Source: an uncultured Bacilli bacterium
GTDB taxonomy: Bacteria; Bacillota_I; Bacilli_A; RF39; UBA660
DNA length: 22,970 bases
Assembly: GCA_944363655.1 (NCBI GenBank)
Contig: CALVUU010000036.1
Location: forward strand, 1 to 22,970
Direction of reading: 5' to 3'
Shown here: positions 14,093 to 22,970 of the stretch, piece by piece
Layout: each line of letters starts with the position of its first letter
Position numbering within the stretch: position 1 is the stretch's first letter
Program-made: the position numbers and the translations under genes
Notes under the pieces: model-generated
The model's input: the letters and a program-made list of their open reading frames with translations, nothing else
What the model was told of the DNA's origin: nothing
Databases searched by the model: none

Positions 14093-16555
14093 TTACTCTT
14101 GATTAATATTGTTATCAGTATTATCCTCACTGGTATTTTCTTCTGATTCTTTATCTACCAAACTAATAGCAGAAACCTTTTGATTATCTCTTAGATGAAT
14201 TAATCTTAATCCTTGAGTTATTCTTCCAAGCACTGATATTTGATCTACTGGCATTCGCATTGTCATTCCTGAGTCAGTCATAATAACGAGTTCTTTATCC
14301 GGTTGAATTATTTTAACAGCAACTAAATTACCATTCTTTTCAGTAATATTTAAAGCTTTAACTCCTTTACTACCTCTTTTTGTTTGTCTAAACTCACGAA
14401 CATATGTTTGTTTTCCATATCCTTTCTCTGTAACTAATAAAATAAGATCCTCTTCATTAACAATTTCACAGCAAATGCACTTATTTTCCTCAAGATTAAT
14501 TCCTCGAACACCACTTGCTGTTCTACCCATAACTCTTATTTCATTTTCATTAAATTTAACCATTCTACCGGCATCACTACCAAGTAATACTAAATTATCT
14601 CCATTAGTCTTTTTAACATCTATTAATTCATCATCATCACGTAAAGTGATACAGATCTTACCACTATTACGTATATTTGCAAATTCACTAATTAAAGTCT
14701 TTTTAACAATACCTTGTTTGGTGGCAAATAATAAATATTTATAATCATCATCATTATTAATGTTGATAACTGCATTAATTTTTTCATCTTTTTCAACTTG
14801 TAGTAAATTAACTATTGGAAGTCCCTTAGATTGACGACTGTATTCAGGAATTTCATATCCTTTTAATCTGTATACTTTACCCTTATTTGTAAAGAATAAT
14901 ATATAATCATGTGTTGATAAATTAATCATGTGATCTACAAAATCCTCATCATTTGTAGTCATACCTTTAATACCTACACCACCACGGTTTTGGGATTTAA
15001 AAGTATCTGAAGTAGTTCTCTTAATATAACCATTGTGGGTTAATACAACTAAAACATTTTCTTCAGGAATTAATGATTCATCTTCAATAAAATCAACAGC
15101 TGTCATATCTATCTTTGTACGACGTTCATCACCATATTTTGATTTAATTTCTAACATTTCCTCTTTAATAATAGCTAATACCTTGTTATTATCCGCTAAA
15201 ATGCCCCGTAAGCGATCAATTTCAATATGTAAGGCATTTAATTCTTCTTCAATCTTTTCTCGTTCTAAACCTGTTAAACGGCGTAATTTTAATTCTAAAA
15301 TATTATCAGTTTGGATTTCTGAAAAGCCAAACTTAACAATCAATTTTTCTTTAGCTTCACTATCTGCCTTAGATTCCTTAATTATTTTAATAACTTCATC
15401 TATATTATCTAAAGCTATTTTATATCCTTCTAAAATATGTACTCTTTTTTCAGCTTTATCTAGTTCAAATTGCGTTCTTCTAACAATAACTTCTCTTTGA
15501 AAATCTATATATTTAGAAATAATATCTTTTAATCCCAAAGTCCTTGGAGTACCACTATCTAACATAAGCAAATTTATACCAAAAGTTGTTTGTAATTGAG
15601 TATGTTTATATAAATTATTTAAAACTACACTACCATTAGCATCTTTTTTAAGTGTTATAACTATCTTAATACCATTTTCTAAGTTAGTTTCTTCATGATA
15701 ATCAGATATACCATCTAATATTTTATCTCTTACTAACTCTCCAATTCTTTTCTTTAATTCTAATGTATTAATCCCATAAGGAATTTCTGTTATTACAATA
15801 CGATGTTTATTACCTTCTTCTTCAATTTCTGCTTTACATCTAATAGTTATTGTTCCTTTACCAGTTTCATAAGCCTTTTTAATTCCTGAATTACCTAGAA
15901 TTATTGCTCCGGTAGGAAAATCAGGTCCTTTAATATATTGCATTAATCCATCGGTATCTATATTTGGATTATCAATATAAGCAACACAACCATCAATTAC
16001 TTCTCCTAAGTTATGTGGTGGAATATTTGTTGCCATACCTACTGCTATACCCATAGTACCATTTACTAAAATATTAGGAAATCTACTAGGTAAAACTTCA
16101 GGTTCTTCAAGCGATTCATCAAAATTTGGTAAGAAATTTACCGTATTTTTATTAATATCTCGTAGTAATTCTAATGATATCTTGGAAAGTCTTGATTCTG
16201 TATACCGATAAGCAGCAGCTCCATCACCATCCATATTTCCAAAGTTTCCATGACCATCAATAAGCACATAACGGTAACTAAAATCTTGAGCCATTCTAAC
16301 TAAAGCATCATAAATTGAGGAGTCTCCATGAGGGTGATATTTACCCATTACATCCCCAACAACTCTTGCACATTTTTTATATTGCGCTGTTGGTAAGTAA
16401 CCGGATTCAAACATTGAATAAAGAATTCTTCGATGTACTGGCTTAAGCCCATCTCTTAAATCAGGGATGGCTCTAGCAACTATTACACTCATAGAATAAT
16501 CAAGAAATGATTTTTCTATTTCATCAACTATATTATTTTGTATAATTTTATCCAT
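14093..16555 (-). CDS. gyrA: DNA gyrase subunit A
   Basis: Breakage-reunion subunit of gyrase, which with GyrB introduces negative supercoils using ATP. At 820 residues it is full length. The catalytic tyrosine is Tyr118 in AAAYRYTE. The quinolone-determining region [20 protein letters not shown] (71-90) has Ser79 and Asp83 at the positions of E. coli Ser83 and Asp87, so it looks like a sensitive type. The C-terminal beta-pinwheel starts after residue 500. Its GyrA box near residue 520 reads QNRGGVG, with Val where Arg/Lys is usual. An acidic Asn/Glu-rich tail ends the protein. ATG at 16555 has GGGAGG upstream overlapping the gyrB TAG, with a 10-base gap. Operon position after gyrB argues for GyrA rather than ParC. 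Confidence 0.96.
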   Translation of the reverse strand: MDKIIQNNIVDEIEKSFLDYSMSVIVARAIPDLRDGLKPVHRRILYSMFESGYLPTAQYKKCARVVGDVMGKYHPHGDSSIYDALVRMAQDFSYRYVLIDGHGNFGNMDGDGAAAYRYTESRLSKISLELLRDINKNTVNFLPNFDESLEEPEVLPSRFPNILVNGTMGIAVGMATNIPPHNLGEVIDGCVAYIDNPNIDTDGLMQYIKGPDFPTGAIILGNSGIKKAYETGKGTITIRCKAEIEEEGNKHRIVITEIPYGINTLELKKRIGELVRDKILDGISDYHEETNLENGIKIVITLKKDANGSVVLNNLYKHTQLQTTFGINLLMLDSGTPRTLGLKDIISKYIDFQREVIVRRTQFELDKAEKRVHILEGYKIALDNIDEVIKIIKESKADSEAKEKLIVKFGFSEIQTDNILELKLRRLTGLEREKIEEELNALHIEIDRLRGILADNNKVLAIIKEEMLEIKSKYGDERRTKIDMTAVDFIEDESLIPEENVLVVLTHNGYIKRTTSDTFKSQNRGGVGIKGMTTNDEDFVDHMINLSTHDYILFFTNKGKVYRLKGYEIPEYSRQSKGLPIVNLLQVEKDEKINAVININNDDDYKYLLFATKQGIVKKTLISEFANIRNSGKICITLRDDDELIDVKKTNGDNLVLLGSDAGRMVKFNENEIRVMGRTASGVRGINLEENKCICCEIVNEEDLILLVTEKGYGKQTYVREFRQTKRGSKGVKALNITEKNGNLVAVKIIQPDKELVIMTDSGMTMRMPVDQISVLGRITQGLRLIHLRDNQKVSAISLVDKESEENTSEDNTDNNINQE

Positions 16556-16565
16556 TTTAACCTCC

Positions 16566-18479
16566 CTATAAATCTAGCGTTGCTAAACCGGCTTTTTGTT
16601 CAATAAACTCTCTTCTTGGTTCAACTGCTTCCCCCATTAATTTTTCAAACGCAGCATCAGCCGCTTGTAAATCGTCAACCGTTATCTGACGTAACGTCCT
16701 TGTTTCCTTAGCCATTGTCGTATCTCTAAGTTCATCAGGATCCATTTCCCCAAGCCCTTTATTTCGGGCAATCTCCGGTTTTACATTTGCTGGTAAACTA
16801 GCTAAATATTCATTCTTTTCATCATCATCAATAACATATTTTATCGTTTTTCCATGTGTAATCTTATAAAGCGGTGGAATAGCAGCATAAACATGTCCTG
16901 CTTCCACAATTGGTCTAAAGAAACGATAAAACAGTGTTAATAATAATACTCTTATGTGTGCTCCATCGACATCGGCGTCAGTCATTATAATGATTTTATC
17001 ATAACGCAACTTAGATAAATCAAATTCATCACCAATACCTGTACCAAATGCTGTAATTATTGTCTTAATTTCTTCATTACCCAAGGCTCTATCTAATCTT
17101 GCTTTTTCTACATTTAAAATCTTACCACGTAAAGGTAATATAGCTTGAGTCATATAATCTCTTCCGCTTTTAGCAGATCCACCTGCTGAATCCCCTTCGA
17201 CTAGAAATATTTCAGATTCACTAGGATCTTTACTCTTACAATCAGTAAGCTTGCCATAAAAAGCAGTAATTTCTAAGTCACCTTTACGTCTTACAAGTTC
17301 TCTTGCCTTCTTTGCGGCAATTCTAGCACGTGATGCCGACATAGCTTTTTCAATAATAACTCGCGCAACTTGTGGATTTTCCATCAAATAACGTTCAAAT
17401 CCTGAACCAAATACATCACTAGCAATCTTTTTTACTTCGCTATTTCCTAACTTTGTCTTGGTTTGTCCTTCAAATTGTGGATCAGGATGCTTACAAGATA
17501 TAATCATTGTAAGACCTTCACGAACATCATCTCCTGAAAGTGATTCATCTTTATCTTTTAATATTTTAGAATTTTTTCCATAATTGTTGATAACTCTAGT
17601 TAAAGCAAGCTTAACTCCATCTTCATGAGTTCCCCCTTCATAAGTATTAATATTATTTGTAAATGAATAAATATTAGAGTTATACCCATCATTATATTGA
17701 AACGCTACTTCAAAGAAAATATTATCCTCTTCTCCACTTAAATAAATGACATCATCATGAAGCACATTCTTATTTTTATTAAGCATCTGAACATATTCAA
17801 TAATACCACCATTATAAAGAAATGTATCATGTTTATCATCTTCTCTTAAATCATATAAATTAATTCTAAGTCCTTTATTTAAGAAAGCAATTTCTTGTAA
17901 TCTTTTATATAAAGTATCGTAATCAAAATGGGTTGTTTCCCTAAATATTTCTTCATCTGGTTCAAATCTGATTGTACTTCCTGTTCTATTTGAATCGCAT
18001 GTTTCAATTATTTTAAGAGGTTCTACAGGATGCCCTCCATTTTCAAACCTTTGATAATATACATTTCCATCCCGATAAATCCTAACTTCCAACCATTTTG
18101 ATAAGGCATTAACAACGCTTGCTCCAACTCCATGAAGTCCACCACTTACTTTATAACCTTCACCACCAAATTTTCCTCCAGCATGTAAAACAGTAAATAT
18201 TGTTTCTACCGTTGATAAACCAGTTTTTTCATTTATTCCTGTTGGAATACCCCGACCATCATCACGAACCTCGATAATATCTCCTTTATCAATAATTACT
18301 TCAATATCATCACAAAAACCCGCTAGTGCTTCATCAACTGCATTATCGACAATTTCCCATACTAAGTGATGAAGTCCTCTCTCACCAGTTGATCCTATAT
18401 ACATACCAGGTCTTTTACGTACTGCCTCTAAGCCCTCTAAAACCTGTATATCCGAATCTGTATAATGTGTTTCTTTCAT
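16566..18479 (-). CDS. gyrB: DNA gyrase subunit B
   Basis: ATPase subunit of gyrase, 637 residues. The GHKL ATP-binding domain shows [22 protein letters not shown] and the glycine-rich [15 protein letters not shown] lid segment. The Toprim domain has [14 protein letters not shown] (near 422-435) and the metal-binding DADVDGAHI (near 499), and the C-terminal region ends with the family tail [13 protein letters not shown] choose ATG at 18479 ([26 protein letters not shown], given here only as a start description), which has AAGGAGG upstream within the end of recF and lies one base after the recF stop. An upstream frame extension to 18506 overlaps recF and is rejected. The stop is TAG, showing that amber is a normal stop in this genome. 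Confidence 0.97.
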   Translation of the reverse strand: MKETHYTDSDIQVLEGLEAVRKRPGMYIGSTGERGLHHLVWEIVDNAVDEALAGFCDDIEVIIDKGDIIEVRDDGRGIPTGINEKTGLSTVETIFTVLHAGGKFGGEGYKVSGGLHGVGASVVNALSKWLEVRIYRDGNVYYQRFENGGHPVEPLKIIETCDSNRTGSTIRFEPDEEIFRETTHFDYDTLYKRLQEIAFLNKGLRINLYDLREDDKHDTFLYNGGIIEYVQMLNKNKNVLHDDVIYLSGEEDNIFFEVAFQYNDGYNSNIYSFTNNINTYEGGTHEDGVKLALTRVINNYGKNSKILKDKDESLSGDDVREGLTMIISCKHPDPQFEGQTKTKLGNSEVKKIASDVFGSGFERYLMENPQVARVIIEKAMSASRARIAAKKARELVRRKGDLEITAFYGKLTDCKSKDPSESEIFLVEGDSAGGSAKSGRDYMTQAILPLRGKILNVEKARLDRALGNEEIKTIITAFGTGIGDEFDLSKLRYDKIIIMTDADVDGAHIRVLLLTLFYRFFRPIVEAGHVYAAIPPLYKITHGKTIKYVIDDDEKNEYLASLPANVKPEIARNKGLGEMDPDELRDTTMAKETRTLRQITVDDLQAADAAFEKLMGEAVEPRREFIEQKAGLATLDL

Positions 18480-18480
18480 T

Positions 18481-19575
18481 TTATTTATCCTCCTTAATAG
18501 TACCACTATCTACCTTAAATATTTTTGCTTTTTTAATAACTTTTTTATCTACTTTACTAATTTCTGTTGTAGTAATAAACGTTTGTACTTCTTCATTTAA
18601 CATTTTTAAAATATTATTTATCTTTTCCTTATCAAGTTCACTAAATAAATCATCTAAAATAAGTATTGGATAATATTTTTTTATCTCATAAATAACATTT
18701 AATTCTGCAATTTTAAAAGAAATTATAGCATTTTTTCTCTGCCCTTCACTTCCCCATTCTTTTAAATTATTATTATCCAAGACAAATTCTATATCATCAT
18801 GATGAATCCCCAGTAAAGTCTTACCAATTTCCATTTCTTTATGATAATTCTTTTGATAACTTTTTATTAGCTCAACTTGCGTCTTATTCTTATAACTAGA
18901 TACATATTTTACTTTTAATTCTCCACTTTTAAAAATACTATTATAAATATCTGTTATATATTTATTGATATTTTCAATAAATTCCTTCCGGTATTTAGCA
19001 ATCAAACTGCCATATTCAACCAACTTTTTAGTAATAATATCTAAATAACTTGTATCATTATTACCATTTACATACATGCTTCTAAGATAAAAATTTCTTT
19101 GTTTAAGTATTCTATTATAATTTGCTAGAATAACCAAATATTCTTTATAAAGTTGGCTTATTTCAATATTAAGTAACTTTCTTCGCTCAGCTGGGGCATC
19201 ATCAATTAATCTTGTATCAACCGGATTAAAGAGTATTACATTTATTCTTGAAACATAATCACTTATCTTATCTTGCTTATTATCATCAATTTCCACTGTC
19301 TTACCATCATTACTTATCGTGACAGTATAACTTGATAAATCTTCGTTTTTTCTAATTTCACCCCTTACTTTTGCTTTAATACTTCCCTTATGAATCAAAG
19401 ATTTATCATTACTTATTCTAAATGACTTAGTTAAAGAAAGTAAATAAATTGCTTCAATTAAATTAGTTTTACCTGAACCATTTTTACCATAAAAAATATT
19501 TAAAAAATTATCAAACTCAATATTTAATTTTTCATAGTTTCTAAAATTAACCAAATTTATTGATTCAATTTTCAC
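18481..19575 (-). CDS. recF: DNA replication and repair protein RecF
   Basis: SMC-like ATPase that binds gapped DNA and, with RecO and RecR, promotes RecA loading. 364 residues. Walker A GKNGSGKT is at 30-37, the ABC signature region [12 protein letters not shown] near 268-279, and Walker [13 protein letters not shown] near 302-313. The start is GTG at 19575, supported by a strong AAAGGGGG ribosome site. It opens an operon with gyrB (one-base gap) and gyrA. A terminator and a promoter lie just upstream, so this operon can be transcribed independently of dnaA-dnaN. The gene remB (yaaB), between recF and gyrB in B. subtilis, is absent. Confidence 0.96.
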   Translation of the reverse strand: MKIESINLVNFRNYEKLNIEFDNFLNIFYGKNGSGKTNLIEAIYLLSLTKSFRISNDKSLIHKGSIKAKVRGEIRKNEDLSSYTVTISNDGKTVEIDDNKQDKISDYVSRINVILFNPVDTRLIDDAPAERRKLLNIEISQLYKEYLVILANYNRILKQRNFYLRSMYVNGNNDTSYLDIITKKLVEYGSLIAKYRKEFIENINKYITDIYNSIFKSGELKVKYVSSYKNKTQVELIKSYQKNYHKEMEIGKTLLGIHHDDIEFVLDNNNLKEWGSEGQRKNAIISFKIAELNVIYEIKKYYPILILDDLFSELDKEKINNILKMLNEEVQTFITTTEISKVDKKVIKKAKIFKVDSGTIKEDK

Positions 19576-19641
19576 GATTTACCCCCTTTAACAGTTAGTA
19601 TTTAAAATTAAAGGCATTGTGGTATACCTATACACATATTA

Positions 19642-19670
19642 ATTATAACACAAAAAAATGGCGTTTTAAA
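19642..19670 (-). promoter_or_regulatory. Promoter of the recF-gyrB-gyrA operon
   Basis: Perfect -10 TATAAT (19647-19642) with TGT extended element; -35 TTTAAA (19670-19665) at 17 bases, itself inside the preceding terminator stem. A GGTATACC palindrome at 19621-19628 lies about 14 bases downstream of the -10, in the early transcribed region, and could be an operator. Confidence 0.7.
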
Positions 19671-19693
19671 GCAAAAATGACTTTTAAACACCA
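19652..19693 (-). terminator. Intrinsic terminator after the comK-like gene
   Basis: Minus-strand stem TGGTGTTTAAAAG / CTTTAAAACGCCA (13 positions, one wobble, one A-A mismatch) closing an 8-base loop, followed by seven T. It overlaps the recF promoter spacer. Confidence 0.82.
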
Positions 19694-19707
19694 TAAAAAA
19701 TAAACAT

Positions 19708-20145
19708 TTATCCCCTATTCATATAGATTATTAACATTCTACTACACTTAAGTATTTGATTATTAAATGTTACATAAGATATCATAAATTTTCTTATTTC
19801 TCCATTATTAAAAGTAATATTAACAAAATCTCCATTTTTTTCATAACTTTTAATCATTCCAAAATTAAACCAAATAACTTCACCATTTTTCTTGCCACTC
19901 AAGGGAAAAAGCAAAATATTATTCCTTTCACTAACCATTATTGGTATTCTATAACGACTTTTTATTAAATTTCTAGCTCCAATTATCCTTCCTTGCAAAG
20001 AACTACCATAATATTTACAACTGTTTTCTAAAATATCCTTTAAATTATTTCCAGGAAATACTAACTCTGTTGATAACTCGTTTATAACTGTTTTATCATT
20101 ATCATACATTAAATAATAAGTATTTTTATTAATAATATAATCCAT
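19708..20145 (-). CDS. ComK-family competence transcription factor-like protein
   Basis: A 145-residue protein that I align by eye with B. subtilis ComK, the DNA-binding activator of competence genes. Matching landmarks are CKYYGSSLQGRIIG (43-56; ComK CRFFGSSYAGRKAG), IPIMVSERNNILLFPLSG (67-84; ComK PPIMVDPSNQIFLFPTLS), the tryptophan in EVIWF, VNITFNNGE (108-116; ComK VTFSNGK) and ISYVTFNNQI (122-131; ComK ISYNSFENQV). It stops about 35-45 residues short of B. subtilis ComK (192), lacking the C-terminal tail. ATG at 20145 has a GAGGTGG ribosome site. The gene has its own promoter and terminator although it sits between dnaN and recF, where Bacilli usually carry the S4-domain gene yaaA. The protein has no S4 features. 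DNA binding is inferred from family; whether it activates transcription without the tail is uncertain. Confidence 0.82.
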   Translation of the reverse strand: MDYIINKNTYYLMYDNDKTVINELSTELVFPGNNLKDILENSCKYYGSSLQGRIIGARNLIKSRYRIPIMVSERNNILLFPLSGKKNGEVIWFNFGMIKSYEKNGDFVNITFNNGEIRKFMISYVTFNNQILKCSRMLIIYMNRG

Positions 20146-20169
20146 AAACCCACCTCAAGTTGTTATATT

Positions 20170-20197
20170 ATCATAAAAATACTAAAAAATTTGTCGA
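20170..20197 (-). promoter_or_regulatory. Promoter of the comK-like gene
   Basis: TCGACA (20197-20192), 16-base spacer, TATGAT (20175-20170), about 25 bases before the start codon and immediately after the dnaN terminator. Each box has one mismatch to sigma-A consensus. Confidence 0.6.
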
Positions 20198-20229
20198 AAA
20201 AAAAGAACAATTATCAATTTGTTCTTTTT
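20197..20229 (-). terminator. Intrinsic terminator of dnaN
   Basis: Stem AAAAGAACAA / TTGTTCTTTT with a short loop, followed by a T run; the left arm overlaps the dnaN stop codon. The T and A runs on both sides would let it work in both directions. Confidence 0.8.
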
Positions 20230-21346
20230 AATACGTTTTTATAGGTAAAATTAACTCAATTAATGACTCATCAGTAACTGGTTTAATAAGTATAGGCTTA
20301 TCATCAGTATTTAAAAGTAAAAATATATTTTCTTCTTTTACTACTTTTAGGGAATCCATCATATATTTAGAACTAAATGATATTTCAATTTTTTCTTTAT
20401 TATTACAATCAATATGTAGTTTTTCTTCAGCATTTCCTAGTTCATTACTAGTTGATGTAATAACCATTTCTTTATCTTCTATATGCATCTTTATTATATT
20501 TTTTTCTTTATTTTGCGCAAGCAACGCTGCTCTATCAACGGCATCATAAAATTCTTTTAAATTTAAATTAATCATATAAGCAAAATCATTTGGAATAAAA
20601 TGACTAGTTTCTGGATATGTTCCACTAAGCAAATTACTTTGAACATAAATATTTTTATATATAAATAATATTTTGTTAGTAAATACATGGATTTCCACAT
20701 TTTCGTCTTCACTAATTATTTTTTCAAGTTCTGTAATACTTCTACCAGGAATAACAATATTTATCATTTTATTAACAGGTGTAGATAATTTTATATTTTT
20801 CTTAGATAATCTATAAGAATCTGTTGCAATACACTCTAATATATCTCCATTAATCTTTAAATTAATACCAGTTAGAAGTGGTCTTACTTCTTGTGTTGAT
20901 AACGCATAAGAAGTTTGAGCTATTATTTCTCTAAGTTTTTCTGCTCCAATATTTATTGCATCATCACTTTTTTCAAGCAAAATATTTGGATAATCATTAG
21001 GATTATAACAATTTAATCTATATTGGTTACTTGGAGTTGATATCTTAATTTTTAAATTATCTTCAATTTCAAAGTCAATTACATCCGCAGGCATCTTTCT
21101 AATCATATCAACAAAATACTTACTTTGAATAATTATTCTACCACTTCCTTCTAAATGTTTAATATTTGCCTCTGGAATTATTACTTTAATAGTTAATTCT
21201 GAATCACTTGCCAAAAGTTCAATTCCTTCACTACTAACATCAAAAACAATACCATTTAATACCGGAATAGTTGTTCTTTGTGATAATGCTTTCGTTACAT
21301 TATTTAATGCTTCTAAAATTACATTTTTTTCAATTGTCCATTTCAT
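20228..21346 (-). CDS. dnaN: DNA polymerase III beta subunit (sliding clamp)
   Basis: Forms the dimeric ring that holds DNA polymerase III and many partner proteins on DNA. 372 residues with three repeated clamp domains. Family segments include TIPVLNGIVFDV (26-37), ELLASDSELTI, RPLLTGINLKINGDILECIATDSYRL (described; central domain, near 155-180) and a C-terminal ending LIELILPIKTY close to the usual PMR/PVR-type tail. ATG at 21346 has GAAGGATGGAAAG upstream. It follows dnaA after a 129-base gap that has its own extended -10 promoter and DnaA boxes, and it ends in its own terminator. Confidence 0.97.
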   Translation of the reverse strand: MKWTIEKNVILEALNNVTKALSQRTTIPVLNGIVFDVSSEGIELLASDSELTIKVIIPEANIKHLEGSGRIIIQSKYFVDMIRKMPADVIDFEIEDNLKIKISTPSNQYRLNCYNPNDYPNILLEKSDDAINIGAEKLREIIAQTSYALSTQEVRPLLTGINLKINGDILECIATDSYRLSKKNIKLSTPVNKMINIVIPGRSITELEKIISEDENVEIHVFTNKILFIYKNIYVQSNLLSGTYPETSHFIPNDFAYMINLNLKEFYDAVDRAALLAQNKEKNIIKMHIEDKEMVITSTSNELGNAEEKLHIDCNNKEKIEISFSSKYMMDSLKVVKEENIFLLLNTDDKPILIKPVTDESLIELILPIKTY

Positions 21347-21405
21347 CTTTCCATCCTTCTTTCATTATATATTTATTTTAATTATTTTATTAATAGCGTT
21401 AATAA

Positions 21406-21414
21406 TGTTGATAA
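21406..21414 (-). promoter_or_regulatory. DnaA-box-like nonamer in oriC region
   Basis: Minus strand TTATCAACA (one mismatch to TTATCCACA), starting five bases after the -10 TATAAT of the dnaN promoter, so DnaA binding would cover the transcription start. Confidence 0.6.
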
Positions 21415-21466
21415 CCATATTATATCATAAAAATTACTTTATTTAATGGCAAATTTTATTCACTAC

Positions 21467-21475
21467 TTATCAACA
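21467..21475 (+). promoter_or_regulatory. DnaA-box-like nonamer at the dnaA stop codon
   Basis: TTATCAACA directly adjoining the dnaA stop codon (21478-21476), inverted relative to the other box. The minus strand continues AAGTAGTGAATAA, which might hold DnaA-trio-like triplets, but this is weak. Confidence 0.55.
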
Positions 21476-22828
21476 TTATTGTAACGTTTTTTTAATTTCT
21501 TTCAACTTATCTTGCAAGTTCTCATTTGTTTCTAACTCTTCCTTTATTTTATCAATCGCAGTAGATACTGTCGAGTGATCTCTTCCCCCAAATTCTAGAC
21601 CAATTTTCATTAGATTTTCATCAGTTTCTTCCCTACATAAATACATTGCAATATGTCTTGGTCTTACTACACTATTAGTCCTTCGCTTGCTTTTTAAGTC
21701 ATCCACAGATATTTTAAAGTATTCCGCAACAGCATTTTGAATAGATGCTATTGAATTGTTGATAAATATGTTGGTAGTAACATAATCTTTTAATGCTTCA
21801 TTAGCAAAGTCAAGTGTTATCTTATCCGGTACCATCATGGCCGAATAAGCAAGTAATCTGTTTATTGTTCCTTCGATGTGTCTTACATCATTAACACAAG
21901 AATTAGCAATATATTCGATAGCATCATCCGTAAGTTTTGTCTCAATACTAGTATTTTTTACCTTAGCTTTTATTATTTCACACCTGAGGTTAAAATCTGG
22001 TGGATAAATATCCACAGGAAGCCCCCACATAAACCTACTTCTAAGCCGTTCTTCTATTCTTTTTAAATCATCAGGACTCTTATCACTACTAATAATTATT
22101 TGTTTATTTGCTTGATGAAGAGCATTAAATGTGTGGAAAAATTCTTGTTGCGTTCGCTCAGCTCCAACTAAAAATTGAATATCATCAATAATAAGTACAT
22201 CGACATTACGATATTTATTCTTAAACTCATTAGCATAATTGATATTACTACTTCCCTTATCTATTGTAGCAATTCCTGTAAACTCCGTCATAAATTCATT
22301 ACTAGTTGTATATAATACCTTTTTATCACTGTGTTCATGAATATAATTACCAATTGCTTGCATCAAATGTGTTTTCCCTAGTCCACTTCGTCCATATATA
22401 AATAATGGATTATGTATGGTTCCAGGTGCCTCAGCAACCGCTCTTGCTGCAACAAATGCGAGTCTATTTGAGTTACCAACAATAAAGTTATCAAAAGTAA
22501 ATTTGGGATTTAAATTAGTATTCCACTCTATTTCTTTATTTATCTTTTCTTCTTCAATTACAGGTTGTGTAAAAGTTTCTACTTCATCCTCAGTTATATA
22601 TTTAAATGTATAATTAATTCCTGTTAAGGCAAAGAATGCCGCATCGATTATATCGTTATATGTTTCACTAAGCATTTGCTTATGTATTTCCATTGGTACC
22701 TTGATTGTTACTACATTGTTAACAATTGAAAGTAGTTCAAGTTTTGAAAACCAAATGGTATAAGCATTTTGACTAACTTGAGACTGAATATCATTTAAAA
22801 ATTGAGAAAAAAGTTCATCTGTTTTCAA
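21476..22828 (-). CDS. dnaA: Chromosomal replication initiator DnaA
   Basis: AAA+ initiator that binds DnaA boxes and opens oriC. 450 residues, normal length. Domain I is at 1-80 and a short linker follows. Domain III has Walker A GRSGLGKTHL (near 145), Walker B VLIIDDIQFL (near 211) and sensor segments. Domain IV has the DNA-binding signature FGGRDHSTVSTAI (near 408-420). The only start giving a full domain I is TTG at 22828 (MKTDELFSQFLNDI). GGGG lies about 7 bases upstream and GAGG only 2 bases, so the ribosome site is not ideal. No in-frame ATG exists before residue 40, so I keep TTG. A weak rare start could limit DnaA synthesis. Confidence 0.97.
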   Translation of the reverse strand: MKTDELFSQFLNDIQSQVSQNAYTIWFSKLELLSIVNNVVTIKVPMEIHKQMLSETYNDIIDAAFFALTGINYTFKYITEDEVETFTQPVIEEEKINKEIEWNTNLNPKFTFDNFIVGNSNRLAFVAARAVAEAPGTIHNPLFIYGRSGLGKTHLMQAIGNYIHEHSDKKVLYTTSNEFMTEFTGIATIDKGSSNINYANEFKNKYRNVDVLIIDDIQFLVGAERTQQEFFHTFNALHQANKQIIISSDKSPDDLKRIEERLRSRFMWGLPVDIYPPDFNLRCEIIKAKVKNTSIETKLTDDAIEYIANSCVNDVRHIEGTINRLLAYSAMMVPDKITLDFANEALKDYVTTNIFINNSIASIQNAVAEYFKISVDDLKSKRRTNSVVRPRHIAMYLCREETDENLMKIGLEFGGRDHSTVSTAIDKIKEELETNENLQDKLKEIKKTLQ

Positions 22829-22970
22829 AACCTCACCCCACTAACAACATTTCACTGACTACATTGTAAACCATTTTTGAAAAAATTAAAAGAGAAAAAT
22901 TATCAAAATTAATTATCCCCAAAATTAACAACAAAAAATATTCGACAAAATCTGACAAAAATAGACTTAT
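22829..22970. promoter_or_regulatory. dnaA upstream region: weak promoter and DnaA-box-like sites
   Basis: On the minus strand a -10 TACAAT (22868-22863) preceded by TGGTT, without a good -35, lies about 40 bases before the start. On the plus strand TTATCCCCA (22913-22921, one mismatch to the DnaA box) and TTATCAAAA (22900-22908, two mismatches) flank it upstream. The TCGACAAAATCTGACAAAAA segment near 22943-22961 has a repeated GACAAAA. The main origin box cluster may lie past the right edge. Confidence 0.45.

Larger units (their letters stand above)
21347..21475. other. dnaA-dnaN intergenic region: oriC-like element and dnaN promoter
   Basis: AT-rich gap with two TTATCAACA nonamers in opposite orientation. 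On the minus strand an extended -10 TGA-TATAAT (21427-21419) with no clear -35 can drive dnaN. The stretch 21360-21400 and the bases between the nonamers are nearly pure A/T and could unwind. In B. subtilis the unwinding element also lies between dnaA and dnaN. A further box cluster would be expected upstream of dnaA, partly outside the window. Confidence 0.65.

Noticed and set aside
19708..20145. YaaA/RlbA S4-domain protein expected between dnaN and recF
   Set aside because: The product is twice as long, lacks S4 motifs and matches ComK landmarks instead.

Overview
The window is an AT-rich origin-proximal segment of a low-GC Gram-positive chromosome. Gene order matches the dnaA neighbourhood of Bacillus subtilis: dnaA, dnaN, recF, gyrB, gyrA, SRP RNA/tadA, dnaX, ybaB, recR, bofA, holB, yaaT, trmN6, pth, mfd, spoVT, metG. 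spoVT, bofA, a ComK-like regulator and a Met T-box point to class Bacilli, probably a spore-forming or formerly spore-forming lineage rather than a Mollicute. The species cannot be named from this window. Every gene lies on the minus strand. Replication leaving dnaA at the right edge would therefore run co-directionally with transcription.

Right part (14.1-22.97 kb): dnaA (TTG start), then a dnaA-dnaN gap with two DnaA-box-like nonamers and an AT-rich stretch (oriC-like), then dnaN with its own terminator. Next comes a ComK-family gene with its own promoter and terminator, in the slot where B. subtilis has the S4-domain gene yaaA. A recF-gyrB-gyrA operon with its own promoter follows.

Centre (12.4-14.09 kb): 1.7 kb without genes and very rich in repeats. 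The gyrA-proximal half holds eight sites matching the ParB/Spo0J parS consensus (five perfect, three with one mismatch) in three imperfect direct repeats. Five of the eight are preceded by a TTATCAACA nonamer. The distal half holds four palindromes matching or approaching the Noc-binding consensus, in three tandem units that also carry an unexplained conserved block. I read the region as a chromosome-organising locus combining ParB loading and Noc loading. The parS nearest gyrA also has the form of the gyrA terminator. This is the most striking part of the window.

Left part (0-12.4 kb): a strongly promoted small SRP RNA, then a compact operon for tRNA editing (tadA), clamp loader (dnaX, holB), recombination (ybaB, recR), development (bofA, yaaT, spoVT), tRNA modification and recycling (trmN6, pth) and transcription-coupled repair (mfd). 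tmk and yabA, often found near holB/yaaT, are absent here. After spoVT lies a probable pseudogene with an in-frame amber codon and a frameshift. A T-box leader with an AUG specifier then precedes dut and metG, which overlap as TAATG; metG runs off the left edge.
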